The notes under the pieces: model-generated
The model's input: only the letters and a program-made list of their open reading frames with translations
The model's database searches: none
Told to the model about the DNA's origin: nothing
Shown here: one piece after another, positions 14,250 through 22,015 of the stretch
Layout: the number at the start of each line of letters is the position of its first letter
Position numbering within the stretch: position 1 is the stretch's first letter
Translations under genes and position numbers: made by a program
NCBI GenBank assembly: GCA_023129715.1
Contig: JAGMBO010000008.1
Span: forward strand, 122,340 to 159,507
Length of the DNA stretch: 37,168 nt
Direction: 5' to 3'
Source: Candidatus Eiseniibacteriota bacterium
GTDB taxonomy: Bacteria > Eisenbacteria > RBG-16-71-46 > CAIMUX01 > WJJG01

Positions 14250-14352
14250 GCGCCTCCTGGGTGCCGGCTCCCAAAGCGCCCCGGGGTACCGGCTGCCCGG
14301 GCAGCGCCCGAGGTCTCGACCCCCAAGCGCCCCTGGGGTGTCGACCCCTCAG
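14250..14352. repeat. Degenerate ~26-bp repeat, four copies
   Basis: Units starting GCGCC at 14250, 14276, 14304 and 14327 share a GCGCCcc.gGGgt.cCGgCtCCC pattern with lengths of 23-28 bp. The array fills the gap between the hsp20 hairpin and the BtpA-family gene and covers the GTG at 14338, which argues against that codon as the start of the next gene. Confidence 0.6.
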
Positions 14353-14362
14353 GCGGCCGTGC

Positions 14363-14368
14363 TAGACT
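14363..14368 (+). promoter_or_regulatory. Extended -10 element for the BtpA-family gene
   Basis: TGC-TAGACT fits an extended -10 (TGN-TANNNT). The -35 region is poor. Transcription would start near 14375, giving a very short leader before the TTG start at 14389. Confidence 0.35.
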
Positions 14369-14388
14369 CATCCACCGGAGGAATCGCC

Positions 14389-15234
14389 TTGAAGGCGCTC
14401 GGAGTCGACAAACCGCTGATCGGGGTCGTCCACCTCGCCCCCCTGCCCGGCTCGCCCCGTTACGGGGGGTCGATGACCACCGCTGTGCGCCGCGCCCGTG
14501 AGGATGCCACCGCCTATCTCAAGGCAGGCATCCACGCGATCCTGGTCGAGAACTACGGAGATGCCCCCTTTTTCGCCGGCCCGGCGCCCCGCGAGACGAT
14601 TGCCGCGATGGCCGCCATCGCCCGGCAGGTACGCGACCTGGGCCGCTTCCCTCTGGGAATCAACGTGCTGCGCTCGGATGCCGAGGCCGCGATGGCGATC
14701 GCCGCCGCGGCCGAGGCCGACTTCATCCGCGTCAATGTCCTCGCCGGAACAGTGCTGACCGACCAGGGTCTGATCACCGGCCGGGCCGCCGAGACGCTGC
14801 GCCTGCGCGCGGCCCTGGGCGCGACAGTGGAGGTCTGGGCCGACCTGCTCGTCAAGCACGCCCGCCCGCTGGTGGCGCAGGAGGCAACCGAGATCGCCCG
14901 CGATCTCGTCGAGCGTGCGCACGCCGATGCCCTGATCGTGACCGGTCCGCGCACCGGCTCTCCCGCCGATCCCGAAATGCTCCGCCCCTTGGCGCGGACC
15001 GCCGCGCGGGTTCCGCGGATCGTCGGTAGCGGGATCACCGCCGAGAATCTCGCGCGCTACTGGTCCCTGGCGGATGGCTTCATCGTCGGGAGTTCGCTGA
15101 TGCAACGCGGGCGCGCGGGGGGGCGTGTCGCTCCCGCGCGCGTGCAGACGCTGGTCGAGGCACGCCGGCGGTTGCGCCGCCGGGTGCGGCGAGATGCTGG
15201 CCCACGATCCAAGGGGTCGCGATCGAAGGGGTAG
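14389..15234 (+). CDS. BtpA/SgcQ-family TIM-barrel protein
   Basis: The sequence PLIGVVHLAPLPGSPRYGGS near the N-terminus, VENYGDAPFF in the first third and the C-terminal GSGITAENLARYWSLADGFI block are characteristic of the BtpA family. BtpA was linked to photosystem I stability in cyanobacteria, but most bacterial members, such as SgcQ, have no proven activity; the fold is a TIM barrel with a phosphate-binding C-terminal end. The start is placed at TTG 14389 because GGAGGA lies six bases upstream and this gives 281 residues, the usual size; the longer frame from GTG 14338 runs through a repeat array. The C-terminal tail is Arg-rich, ending in a repeated SKG motif. Confidence 0.85.
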   Translation: MKALGVDKPLIGVVHLAPLPGSPRYGGSMTTAVRRAREDATAYLKAGIHAILVENYGDAPFFAGPAPRETIAAMAAIARQVRDLGRFPLGINVLRSDAEAAMAIAAAAEADFIRVNVLAGTVLTDQGLITGRAAETLRLRAALGATVEVWADLLVKHARPLVAQEATEIARDLVERAHADALIVTGPRTGSPADPEMLRPLARTAARVPRIVGSGITAENLARYWSLADGFIVGSSLMQRGRAGGRVAPARVQTLVEARRRLRRRVRRDAGPRSKGSRSKG

Positions 15235-15245
15235 AGAATCCGCGG

Positions 15246-15317
15246 AGAGACACGGAGCAGACACAGAGGCACAAAGACACAGAGACACAGATGACACAGA
15301 AACACAGAGACATAGAT
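15246..15317. repeat. ~8-bp purine/CA tandem repeat
   Basis: A run of imperfect ACACAGAG units (such as GACACAGAG, ACACAGAT, AACACAGA) fills the gap between the BtpA-family gene and the next start codon. It is strongly strand-biased (A, C and G with almost no T), quite unlike the surrounding GC-rich DNA. It provides no Shine-Dalgarno sequence for the following gene. Confidence 0.85.
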
Positions 15318-16473
15318 GACGGAACGTGAACCAGAGCCAGTCCACGGCGCGGAGCCGGACACCGAGTTCGAGGCTCTGCCCAGCACCTGGGAAGAGCAGG
15401 CCGTCTCGCTGGCCGACGCTTTCATCTCCCCGCGTGAACCGACCGGGGAAGAACATCGCATCCTGACGCGCTTCGCTCACCTCTGCCTGCGATTCGCCCA
15501 CATGGAACACCGGATCCAGGGCGACGTGCTCTTCGATGTGTCCGCGCATCCGGCGGTCATCCGCGGCGACCACGACGAAAACCTCCTCACCGGCGCCGAG
15601 GAACTCGCCGCCGCCGAGCGTGAAATCCTCGAGATCCCCGAGGGACCAATCGACGATCTCAGCGAGTTGCTCGACGACCGGGGGATCAAGATCATCGAAT
15701 GGACCCAACCGCCGGGGAACGATCCTTCCGGCGCCTTTCTCTTCGACGGCAACACGGGGCCCGCCCTGCTCGCGCTGGCCCCGGAGGGTTCGCCCGCCGG
15801 ACGTCTGATCCTGGCCCACGAGTACTGCCACCTGATTGCCGATGTCGATCCCTACGAGAACCGGTTCTGCCCGGCGGCCTCACAAGAAGAGGCCGGCACC
15901 AAGGGGGGCGGACGGCTCTTCGAACCCGATCGCCCCGATGGCGGCGATCGCCGCTTGATCCGCAGCGAGATCCGGGCCGATCTCTTCGCCCGAGCCTTCC
16001 TGCTGCCGGCCGAGCACTTCCTGCGCAGCCTGCGGCTCTTCGAGATTCGCCCCGAGCACGACCTCGCGCTCCCCCGGGTGGCGGATCTCGCCCTCTACTA
16101 CGGCGTCGAACCGGCCGTTGTCCTGGGTCGGCTCGTCGATCTCGGGATCCTTCCCCCCGAGGAGGTGCGCTCGATCACCGTAGAGCCCCGGGTCCTCCCC
16201 GGCTCAGGCCCACCCGACGCGCCCCCACCGGCCGGACCGGCCGACTTCCGCAGCGACCGCCCGGAACGCTTCGTCAACCTCGGCCTGGCGATGTTCCTGA
16301 AACACCTCGTCTCCCTCGATCAACTGGCCACGTTGCTGGGCATCGATCGCGACACGGCCCGCCAATTCCTTGCCTGGTGTGATCTTCCACCATCGATCGC
16401 GAAGGCGGCCAAGGGCGCCGATCCTCCCGAAACACCGGAGACGGGGCGGCCCGAGAGTCGGGGGACGCGATGA
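15316..16473 (+). CDS. ImmA/IrrE-type metallo-endopeptidase domain protein
   Basis: The 385-residue protein contains a zinc-metallopeptidase motif HEYCH at 168-172 within LILAHEYCHLI, followed by EIRADLFARAFLLP at 218-231, the pattern of ImmA/IrrE (COG2856) peptidases. In phages and ICEs these cut repressors; stand-alone relatives often pair with an XRE regulator. Here no helix-turn-helix repressor is adjacent. The C-terminal part (about 285-365) has a helical segment resembling a small HTH (LATLLGIDRDTARQFLAWC). The region 180-215 is a Gly/Asp/Arg-rich insert inside the peptidase domain. The start ATG 15316 lies at the end of a purine-rich repeat with no ribosome site, so translation may be weak or the start could differ. 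Confidence 0.8.
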   Translation: MTEREPEPVHGAEPDTEFEALPSTWEEQAVSLADAFISPREPTGEEHRILTRFAHLCLRFAHMEHRIQGDVLFDVSAHPAVIRGDHDENLLTGAEELAAAEREILEIPEGPIDDLSELLDDRGIKIIEWTQPPGNDPSGAFLFDGNTGPALLALAPEGSPAGRLILAHEYCHLIADVDPYENRFCPAASQEEAGTKGGGRLFEPDRPDGGDRRLIRSEIRADLFARAFLLPAEHFLRSLRLFEIRPEHDLALPRVADLALYYGVEPAVVLGRLVDLGILPPEEVRSITVEPRVLPGSGPPDAPPPAGPADFRSDRPERFVNLGLAMFLKHLVSLDQLATLLGIDRDTARQFLAWCDLPPSIAKAAKGADPPETPETGRPESRGTR

Positions 16474-16515
16474 GCGCATCCGCCCGGCCCGCCCGCGGTG
16501 AGCGACTGAACTCGG

Positions 16516-16660
16516 TTGACCGGGGGGAAGCCGCTGAGCCCGGTTGACCGATGGGAGCGGCTGAGCCCGATTGACCCGAGGGGACGGCTGAGCCCGATTG
16601 ACCCGAGGGGAACGGCTGAGCCCGATTGACCCGAGGGGACGGCTGAGCCCGATTGACCGG
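16516..16660. repeat. 27/28-bp direct repeat, six copies, each with a TTGACC
   Basis: TTGACC occurs at 16516, 16544, 16571, 16598, 16626 and 16653 (spacing 28, 27, 27, 28, 27). The consensus unit is GGCTGAGCCCGATTGACCCG plus AGGGGAC. The last copy supplies the -35 element of the yihY promoter. Confidence 0.92.
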
Positions 16661-16680
16661 GGGTCGCGGGGTGCTATGCT
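16653..16680 (+). promoter_or_regulatory. Sigma-70-type promoter for yihY
   Basis: TTGACC (16653-16658) and TATGCT (16675-16680, with an extended TGC before it) are separated by 16 bases. Transcription would start near 16687, at or next to the ATG of an eight-codon mini-ORF. Confidence 0.6.
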
Positions 16681-16687
16681 GCGCGCC

Positions 16688-16714
16688 ATGAGCGGAGGCG
16701 ACCGGGAATCATGA
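16688..16714 (+). CDS. 8-residue leader mini-ORF coupled to yihY
   Basis: ATG 16688 encodes MSGGDRES and ends at TGA 16712-16714, overlapping the yihY ATG at 16711 in an ATGA. The predicted transcription start falls at the mini-ORF's first base, so it may be read leaderless and deliver ribosomes to yihY. Confidence 0.35.
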   Translation: MSGGDRES

Positions 16715-18129
16715 GCCTGTCGGATCGCAAGAGCCGGGTGCGCGGAAGTCTCCGGCGTCTGGGACGCTTCATGGGCGAGGGCCTCTGGGAAGAGGATCTC
16801 GGGCGCTACGGGAAGTTCCAGCGCTTCGGCCTGCGGCAACTCCGCGTGATGGTCGTCATCGGGCGCAGTCTGCCGCGCGGGCAGATCCCGCTGCGCGCGG
16901 CCGCGATGACGCTCGCCACCCTCCTCGCACTCGCCCCGGGGATCGTGCTTGCCTTCAGTCTCCTGGGTGCCTTCGGGGGCTTAGAGGAACTCCGCGCGGC
17001 GCTACAGCGCTTCATTCTCGAGAACCTGGTCACGGGAGTTCGGGAACAGATTTCGAGCTTCCTCGAGCAGTATTTCCAGGGTGCGCGGGCCTTTCAGGGA
17101 ATCAGCGTTCTCTTCCTGTTGGGTGGTGTCTTCGGTCTCCTGGCAACGATCGAGGATGCCTTCAATCAGATCTGGGGGATCAAGCGAGGGCGCAGTCTCT
17201 CGCAGCGTCTGACGACCTACACGACCATCGCCGTGCTCGGTCCCTTCTTCGTCGCCCTCAGCCTGACGATGACCGCCTCGGTGCAGAATGCCGAGATCAT
17301 GATCGCGCTCCAGGGCTGGGCGCCCGTGGGGGGGCTGGTCAACTTCCTCTTCGGCCTCCTGCCGGCCTGCGTGACGATTCTCGGCCTGACGATGCTCTAT
17401 TGGATCATGCCCAACACCCGGGTCGGCTTCTTCTCGGCCCTGCCGAGTGCGGTGATCGCGGGGCTGATCTGGGAAGCGAGCAAGTGGGGCTATGGGCTCT
17501 ACCTGAGCTCGGCGACAATGTACCGCACCCTCTATGGGCCCCTGGTGGCGATTCCGCTGCTCTTCCTCTGGATCCAGCTCAGCTGGGTGATCGTGCTCTT
17601 CGGCGCGCTGCTGACCTTCGCGCGCGAGGCAGCCGACGACTTCCAACGCGAGGAGGGCGCGGTCACCGCCAGCTTCCGCGAACGACTGAAGGCAGCACTG
17701 TGCTGCATGACCGAGATCTGCCGGGCCCACTCGCGCGGCGAGACGGCACCCAATGTGAGCGCCCTCGCCCAGCGCCTCAACATCCCGGTGCGCCTGGTGC
17801 GCGCCGCGGTCGGTGATCTGCTCTCCGGAAGTCTGCTTCACGAGGTCGTACGCCATCGCGACCGAGGCGAAGGGGGTCTCGTCCCCGCCCGCGACCTCCA
17901 TCATCTGACCGTCTACGGCGTCATCCAGACGATCCACACCGCGGGCACCTCCAGCCCCTCCTCCGAGCAGGGCGGCGGGGCCCGCGCGGCCGAAGAGATC
18001 CTCGCCCAGATCGACGAACGCCTGGCCCTCCTCGGCAAGGCGACCAGCTTCGCCGACATGGTCGCCGCTCTCGAGCAGCACCAGCAGCCCGACCATCCCG
18101 ATCCCGTGCAGCTCTTCACTCGCCCCTGA
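16711..18129 (+). CDS. YihY/BrkB-family inner-membrane protein
   Basis: The 472-residue protein has a YihY core with about six membrane segments (roughly 65-88, 130-150, 172-192, 208-232, 240-262, 280-303). Family landmarks are RAAAMTLATLLALAP near 62-76, FNQIWGIKRG near 151-160, and YGPLVAIPLLFLWIQLSW near 275-292. A soluble C-terminal region (about 310-470) resembles a winged-helix domain, as in other long YihY proteins, and ends in a charged tail. Its role is unknown; older database names call the family ribonuclease BN, which is an error. ATG 16711 is chosen because it begins the family N-terminus and overlaps the mini-ORF stop. The gene is preceded by a strong promoter built onto a repeat array. 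Confidence 0.9.
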   Translation: MSLSDRKSRVRGSLRRLGRFMGEGLWEEDLGRYGKFQRFGLRQLRVMVVIGRSLPRGQIPLRAAAMTLATLLALAPGIVLAFSLLGAFGGLEELRAALQRFILENLVTGVREQISSFLEQYFQGARAFQGISVLFLLGGVFGLLATIEDAFNQIWGIKRGRSLSQRLTTYTTIAVLGPFFVALSLTMTASVQNAEIMIALQGWAPVGGLVNFLFGLLPACVTILGLTMLYWIMPNTRVGFFSALPSAVIAGLIWEASKWGYGLYLSSATMYRTLYGPLVAIPLLFLWIQLSWVIVLFGALLTFAREAADDFQREEGAVTASFRERLKAALCCMTEICRAHSRGETAPNVSALAQRLNIPVRLVRAAVGDLLSGSLLHEVVRHRDRGEGGLVPARDLHHLTVYGVIQTIHTAGTSSPSSEQGGGARAAEEILAQIDERLALLGKATSFADMVAALEQHQQPDHPDPVQLFTRP

Positions 18130-18217
18130 CCGAGAGACCCGCCCGCAAGACGACGCCCCCACGTGTCCGGCCCGCGCTCCCCGATCGCTGCCCCCCCAGA
18201 TGCTCCCCCAGGGCGTC

Positions 18218-18357
18218 CGCCCGGAACCCGCGGGACCCTCATCCGGGCTCCTCGCCCGGAACCCCCGGGATCCTCCGCCGGAACCCTCGCCCGGAACCCC
18301 CGGGACCCTCATCCGGGCTCCTCGCCCGGAACCCCTAGGATCCTCCCCCCAGGCCGG
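18218..18357. repeat. 35-bp direct repeat, four copies
   Basis: Units at 18218-18252, 18253-18287, 18288-18322 and 18323-18357 share CGCCCGGAACCCcCGGGAcC at their start. Copies 1 and 3 are almost identical; copies 2 and 4 share GATCCTCC, so the array may have grown as a 70-bp double unit. Confidence 0.92.
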
Positions 18358-18445
18358 CCGCCCCGTCCCTCCCGAGGCCCTCGCCGACAACCCGAGCCAG
18401 ACGCTCGATCCGTGGGGATCGGGGCCTGAAGAGCCGAAGAGATAC

Positions 18446-18473
18446 TTGCAGGGAGGACGCAGTAAGGTATACT
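18446..18473 (+). promoter_or_regulatory. Sigma-70-type promoter for korAB
   Basis: TTGCAG (18446-18451) and TATACT (18468-18473) are separated by 16 bases in a locally AT-rich stretch; transcription would begin near 18480, about 120 bases before korA. Confidence 0.6.
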
Positions 18474-18495
18474 TATCTGTTTGCATATCGGGATG

Positions 18496-18558
18496 GGAGC
18501 GCGCTGCGTTGGCGCGCTTCTCGTTGCGCGGCGCAGCGGGCCCGGCGGGGGCCGGGCC
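18496..18558 (+). promoter_or_regulatory. Two GC-rich hairpins in the korA leader
   Basis: GGAGCGCGC (18496-18504) pairs with GCGCGCTTC (18512-18520, one G-U pair), and GGCCCGGC (18539-18546) pairs perfectly with GCCGGGCC (18551-18558) around GGGG. They lie between the promoter and the start codon and could act as an attenuator or mRNA stabiliser; no known riboswitch motif is seen. Confidence 0.4.
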
Positions 18559-18598
18559 AAGTCGATTCGCGACCGCAACCAGCGGGGGCCGACGAGCC

Positions 18599-20413
18599 AT
18601 GAATCGCAATGACTTCGTGATGGGCATCAGCGGAGACGCCGGTGAGGGCGTGTTGCTCTACGGCGACCTGATGACCCGCATCGCCGCCCGGGCGAATCTG
18701 CACATCAGCAGCACGCAGACCTTTCCCGCGGAAGTCCGGGGAGGACAGTCATACGTGCAGATCCGCTTCGGTGTCGATAGCGTCTTCAATCCCGGTGACA
18801 AACTCGATGTGCTCATCGCCTTCAGCAATCTCGCCTACCACTGGTGCAAGGGGATGATCTCGAGTGGGGCGATCCTGATCATCGACGGCGAGCCCGAGAC
18901 AGTCGATCGGGCAGCCCGCTTCGGTGATTGGAAGGGCGGCCCGATCTATGTCGTGCCGATGACGCGGATCGCCGGCGAGGAAATCGGTGAGAAGCGGGCC
19001 AAGAACATCGTCGCCTTGGGCGTGACCTGCGCCCTGCTCGGTTTTCCCGCAGACCATGCCGAGGATCTGATCCGCCGCCAGTTCAAGCAGAAGGGCGAGA
19101 AGGTCATCGCCTCGAACTTGGCCGCCTACACCGCCGGGCGGACCTATGCCGAACAGCACATCGAGAAGCGCGACACGCTCACCATCCCCGAGATCGACGG
19201 TGACGGCCACATGGTCATGAGCGGCAACGACGCGATCGCCCTGGGCGCACTCTATGCCGGCTGCCGCTTCTACGGCGGGTATCCGATCACGCCCGCCACC
19301 GAGATCATGCAGCTGCTCGCCGACGAGCTTCCCCTCGTCGGTGGCACGATGTATCAGGCCGAAGATGAGATCGCCTCGCTCGCCGCGGTGCTCGGCGCCT
19401 CCTTCTCGGGTGTGCGGGCGATGACCGCCACCTCGGGGCCGGGGCTCTCGCTGATGTCGGAGCTGCTCGGGCTCTCGGCGATGGCTGAGATTCCCGTAGT
19501 GGTCGTCGATGTCCAGCGCGGCGGACCAAGCACCGGCCTGCCCACCAAGACCGAACAATCGGATCTGAACATGGCCGTCTATGGCGGGCACGGTGAGTTT
19601 CCCCGGGTCGTGATGGCCCCGATCTCGATCCGTGATTGCTTCAACGTCATGCGCCGGGCCTTCGAGATCGCCGAGTTCTACCAGGTCCCGGTGATCGTGC
19701 TCTCCGAGCAGGGACTCGGCCACCGGCGGGCGACCCTGCCCAGGAGGATGCTCGAGCAGACGCCCAAGGCCGATGTCGTCCGCCCGCTGAAGCAATGGCG
19801 CGACGGATATGCGCGCTACGCCTTCACCGAGAGCGGCATCTCGCCGCGTTCGATCCCGGGCGACCCGGGTGGGGCGCACGTGATCACCGGGTTGGAGCAC
19901 TGGGACTTCGGCGGACCCTCCCACGAGCCCGAGAACCGCGTCGAGATGGTCCGGAAGCGCTTTCGCAAGCTGCGTAATCTGGATCGCAAGTACGGCGGCG
20001 TCTTCGCCTTCAAGGGCGCCGGCATTCTCCAGCGCCATCACGCCACAACCGACGGCGAGGCCGGCCGGCTCTCCTCGGTCGAGGAAGCCTTCCGCGGCGA
20101 CATCGGGATCATCGGCTGGGGCGCGACCGCGGGTGTGGTTCGCGAGGCAGTTGCGCGCGCCGAGCGGCGCGGGATCAGCGCGGCGGCGATCTTCCCGCGG
20201 ATGATCCTGCCGCACAACGACATGACCATCCGTCCCTTCATCGAGGGGCACAAGAGCATCCTGGTCGTCGAGGAGAATTTCACCGGTCAGTACGCCAAGT
20301 TCCTGGCACACCACTACAGCATCAGGCCCGCGAAGTTGAACAAGTACGACGGCCTTCCCTTCACCCCCGATCAAGTCCTGAGCAAGATCGAGGAGCTGGC
20401 CGATCATGTCTAA
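18599..20413 (+). CDS. korA: 2-oxoacid:ferredoxin oxidoreductase, fused gamma-alpha subunit
   Basis: With KorB this enzyme oxidatively decarboxylates a 2-oxoacid (probably 2-oxoglutarate) to an acyl-CoA and reduces ferredoxin; it can also run in the reductive direction. The 604-residue protein begins with the gamma domain (about 5-190, NDFVMGISGDAGEGVLLYGD) followed by the alpha pyrimidine-binding domain with YPITP at 228-232 and RGGPSTGLPTK at 307-317, and a C-terminal domain II/III near 490-600. This gamma-alpha fusion is typical of KorA-type enzymes. ATG 18599 starts the conserved N-terminus. The stop lies just before korB, so both are co-transcribed. Substrate is inferred from subunit layout; pyruvate or branched-chain oxoacids cannot be excluded. 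Confidence 0.93.
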   Translation: MNRNDFVMGISGDAGEGVLLYGDLMTRIAARANLHISSTQTFPAEVRGGQSYVQIRFGVDSVFNPGDKLDVLIAFSNLAYHWCKGMISSGAILIIDGEPETVDRAARFGDWKGGPIYVVPMTRIAGEEIGEKRAKNIVALGVTCALLGFPADHAEDLIRRQFKQKGEKVIASNLAAYTAGRTYAEQHIEKRDTLTIPEIDGDGHMVMSGNDAIALGALYAGCRFYGGYPITPATEIMQLLADELPLVGGTMYQAEDEIASLAAVLGASFSGVRAMTATSGPGLSLMSELLGLSAMAEIPVVVVDVQRGGPSTGLPTKTEQSDLNMAVYGGHGEFPRVVMAPISIRDCFNVMRRAFEIAEFYQVPVIVLSEQGLGHRRATLPRRMLEQTPKADVVRPLKQWRDGYARYAFTESGISPRSIPGDPGGAHVITGLEHWDFGGPSHEPENRVEMVRKRFRKLRNLDRKYGGVFAFKGAGILQRHHATTDGEAGRLSSVEEAFRGDIGIIGWGATAGVVREAVARAERRGISAAAIFPRMILPHNDMTIRPFIEGHKSILVVEENFTGQYAKFLAHHYSIRPAKLNKYDGLPFTPDQVLSKIEELADHV

Positions 20414-20441
20414 CACTCCTGAGCCGCAGGAGGAGGGGACA

Positions 20442-21326
20442 ATGACGACGCAGACCGAACCGAAGCCGAAGCCTTCCGCGAAGGACTACAAGGGCCGTCT
20501 GAAGCCGATCTGGTGCCCCGGGTGCGGGGATTACGGGGTCCTGAGTGCGCTGCTGGCCGCATTTGCCGATCTCGAGATCGATCCCGACAACCTGGCCATC
20601 GTCTCAGGCATCGGCTGCTCGAGCCGCCTGCCGGGATTTGTCAAGAGCTACGGTTTCCATGGTCTTCACGGCCGGGCGCTGCCGGTGGCGCTGGGCGTCA
20701 AGCTCGGCAGTCCTCACCTGACCGTCCTGATCGTCGGCGGCGACGGCGACGGTCTCTCGATCGGCGCCGGGCACTTTCCCCACCTCGCCCGCCGCAATGT
20801 CGATGTGACCTACATGATGCTCGACAACCGGATCTACGGACTGACCAAGGGCCAGACTTCACCGACAACCCCACATGGGATCTGGACGAAGACCTCGCCC
20901 GCCGGGGTCGTCGAGTTCCCGATGAATCCTGCCGCGCTCGCGCTCTGCTATGGCGCCACCTTCGTTGCGCGCGGCTACAGCAGCCAGGTCAAGCCGCTGA
21001 AGTCGCTGATCATGGCTGCCATTCAGCACCGGGGGTTTTCCCTGCTGCAGGTGCTCTCTCCCTGCGTGACGTTCGGCCGGAAATGCGGCTTCGATGCGAT
21101 CGCCAACAGCATCAAGGAATGCCCGGCAGAGCACGATTGCCGCGATGCCAGCAGCGCCTACCAGCTGGCAACCGACCCGCAGAACATCTATTCCGGCATC
21201 CTCTATCAGGAGGAGCGCCCCGAGTTCATCTCGACCCTGCAGGCGATGGGGGGGGCGCGCGGCCGGGAACTCGATGACGGCGCCCCCGAAATCGATGTCG
21301 ATCGCCTGGTGGATCAATTCAGCTAA
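20442..21326 (+). CDS. korB: 2-oxoacid:ferredoxin oxidoreductase, beta subunit
   Basis: The beta subunit binds thiamine diphosphate and a [4Fe-4S] cluster. The 294-residue protein shows the cluster ligands expected of the family: Cys25 and Cys28 in WCPGCGDYG, Cys59 in GIGCSSR and Cys208 in LSPCVTF. The TPP/Mg motif GDGD at 100-103 is followed by the metal ligand in DNRIYG (Asn129), and GLTKGQTSPTTP at 133-144 is typical of KorB. The ATG at 20442 is preferred because GGAGGAGGGGACA precedes it; an in-frame ATG at 20406 overlaps the korA stop and would add 12 residues. The cofactor requirement fits with thiamine genes nearby, though the link is only positional. Confidence 0.93.
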   Translation: MTTQTEPKPKPSAKDYKGRLKPIWCPGCGDYGVLSALLAAFADLEIDPDNLAIVSGIGCSSRLPGFVKSYGFHGLHGRALPVALGVKLGSPHLTVLIVGGDGDGLSIGAGHFPHLARRNVDVTYMMLDNRIYGLTKGQTSPTTPHGIWTKTSPAGVVEFPMNPAALALCYGATFVARGYSSQVKPLKSLIMAAIQHRGFSLLQVLSPCVTFGRKCGFDAIANSIKECPAEHDCRDASSAYQLATDPQNIYSGILYQEERPEFISTLQAMGGARGRELDDGAPEIDVDRLVDQFS

Positions 21327-21350
21327 GCCCCCGTCCGCTTGCGCGGGGGC
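21327..21350 (+). terminator. Hairpin immediately after korB
   Basis: GCCCCCG (21327-21333) pairs with CGGGGGC (21344-21350), with an inner CGC-TT-GCG stem. It starts at the base after the korB stop. No U-tract follows, so partial read-through into the EIIA gene is likely. Confidence 0.55.
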
Positions 21351-21374
21351 CATCGAGGCCAGACGAGTAACACC

Positions 21375-21875
21375 ATGAACCTGGCACGCATGGTCAGACC
21401 CGAACTGATCCGCCTGGAACTCCAGACGGTCGCCCCGCCGGAGCCCGAGGGGGACTGCGACCGGGAACGCTACGTCTGGTCGATCAAAGAAGCAGTGATC
21501 GTGGAACTCGCCGAACTGATGGCGGAATCGGGCCGGGTGGGCAACGCCAACCGGCTGCGCATCGATCTGATCAACCGCGAGAGGAAGGCGACCACCGGGC
21601 TCGCCCATGGGGTCGCCGTTCCGCACGTACGCACCCGTGAGGCGCGTGAATTCCTGATCGGCTTCGCCCGCTCGACGCCCGGAGTGCCTTTCGCTTGCCT
21701 CGACGGCGGCCTGGCCCACATCTTTCTCGTCCTCATCGCGCCGCCCTACGACGATACGCTCTACCTGCGCATTTACAAACAGATCGCCGAGGCATTCACC
21801 TTCCGCGATGCAGGTCGCACGCTACAGGAAGCAGAGAATGAGGGTGAGGTTCTGCGGGCGCTCAAGGACCTCTGA
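21375..21875 (+). CDS. PTS EIIA type-2 (PtsN-like) domain protein
   Basis: The 166-residue protein is a single EIIA domain of the fructose/nitrogen-PTS class. The phosphorylatable histidine is His84 in GLAHGVAVPHVRT, and LEDGGLAHIFLVLIAPP-like sequence (CLDGGLAHIFLVLIAPP, about 111-127) matches the conserved core strand. No EIIB or EIIC is adjacent, so a regulatory role is more likely than sugar transport. ATG 21375 follows the korB terminator hairpin by 24 bases; its ribosome site is weak. It may be transcribed by read-through from korAB, hinting at control linked to carbon or redox state, but this is inference. Confidence 0.87.
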   Translation: MNLARMVRPELIRLELQTVAPPEPEGDCDRERYVWSIKEAVIVELAELMAESGRVGNANRLRIDLINRERKATTGLAHGVAVPHVRTREAREFLIGFARSTPGVPFACLDGGLAHIFLVLIAPPYDDTLYLRIYKQIAEAFTFRDAGRTLQEAENEGEVLRALKDL

Positions 21876-21960
21876 CCCGCCCTTCTGCACGTGTCCAAGA
21901 TCGTCGATCCGAGCCTGTTCACTCCCCTGTAGCCGGCACCACCGCAGCACCCGTCCGGTC

Positions 21961-22000
21961 AGCACGCCGTATTGATCACAGCGCAACGGCGTGCTAAGCT
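21961..22000 (+). promoter_or_regulatory. Sigma-70-type promoter embedded in a 10-bp inverted repeat
   Basis: TTGATC (21972-21977) and TAAGCT (21995-22000, extended by TGC) are separated by 17 bases. A perfect ten-base inverted repeat, AGCACGCCGT (21961-21970) and ACGGCGTGCT (21986-21995), brackets the -35 element and ends at the first base of the -10. This is the layout of a repressor operator. It should drive the secreted-protein gene at 22127. Confidence 0.6.
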
Positions 22001-22015
22001 CCTATACAGCATGAG

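Larger units (their letters stand above)
18130..18598. other. 469-bp gap before korA
   Basis: No gene. From left to right it holds a 35-bp repeat array (18218-18357), a promoter (18446-18473) and two GC-rich leader hairpins. A frame continuous with korA runs through most of it but encodes a repetitive Pro/Gly/Arg-rich peptide and is not considered coding. Confidence 0.6.

Noticed and set aside
15291-15329. Mini-ORF overlapping the ImmA/IrrE-type start
   Set aside because: It begins inside the ACACAGAG repeat without a ribosome site and ends past the gene start without a stop-start overlap, so it is likely chance.
16711-18129. Ribonuclease BN
   Set aside because: The protein is a YihY/BrkB membrane protein; the RNase BN name was a historical misassignment.
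18200-18598. N-terminal extension of KorA by 133 residues
   Set aside because: The extension encodes the 35-bp repeats as Pro/Gly/Arg-rich low complexity and crosses a promoter; family proteins start at the ATG at 18599.
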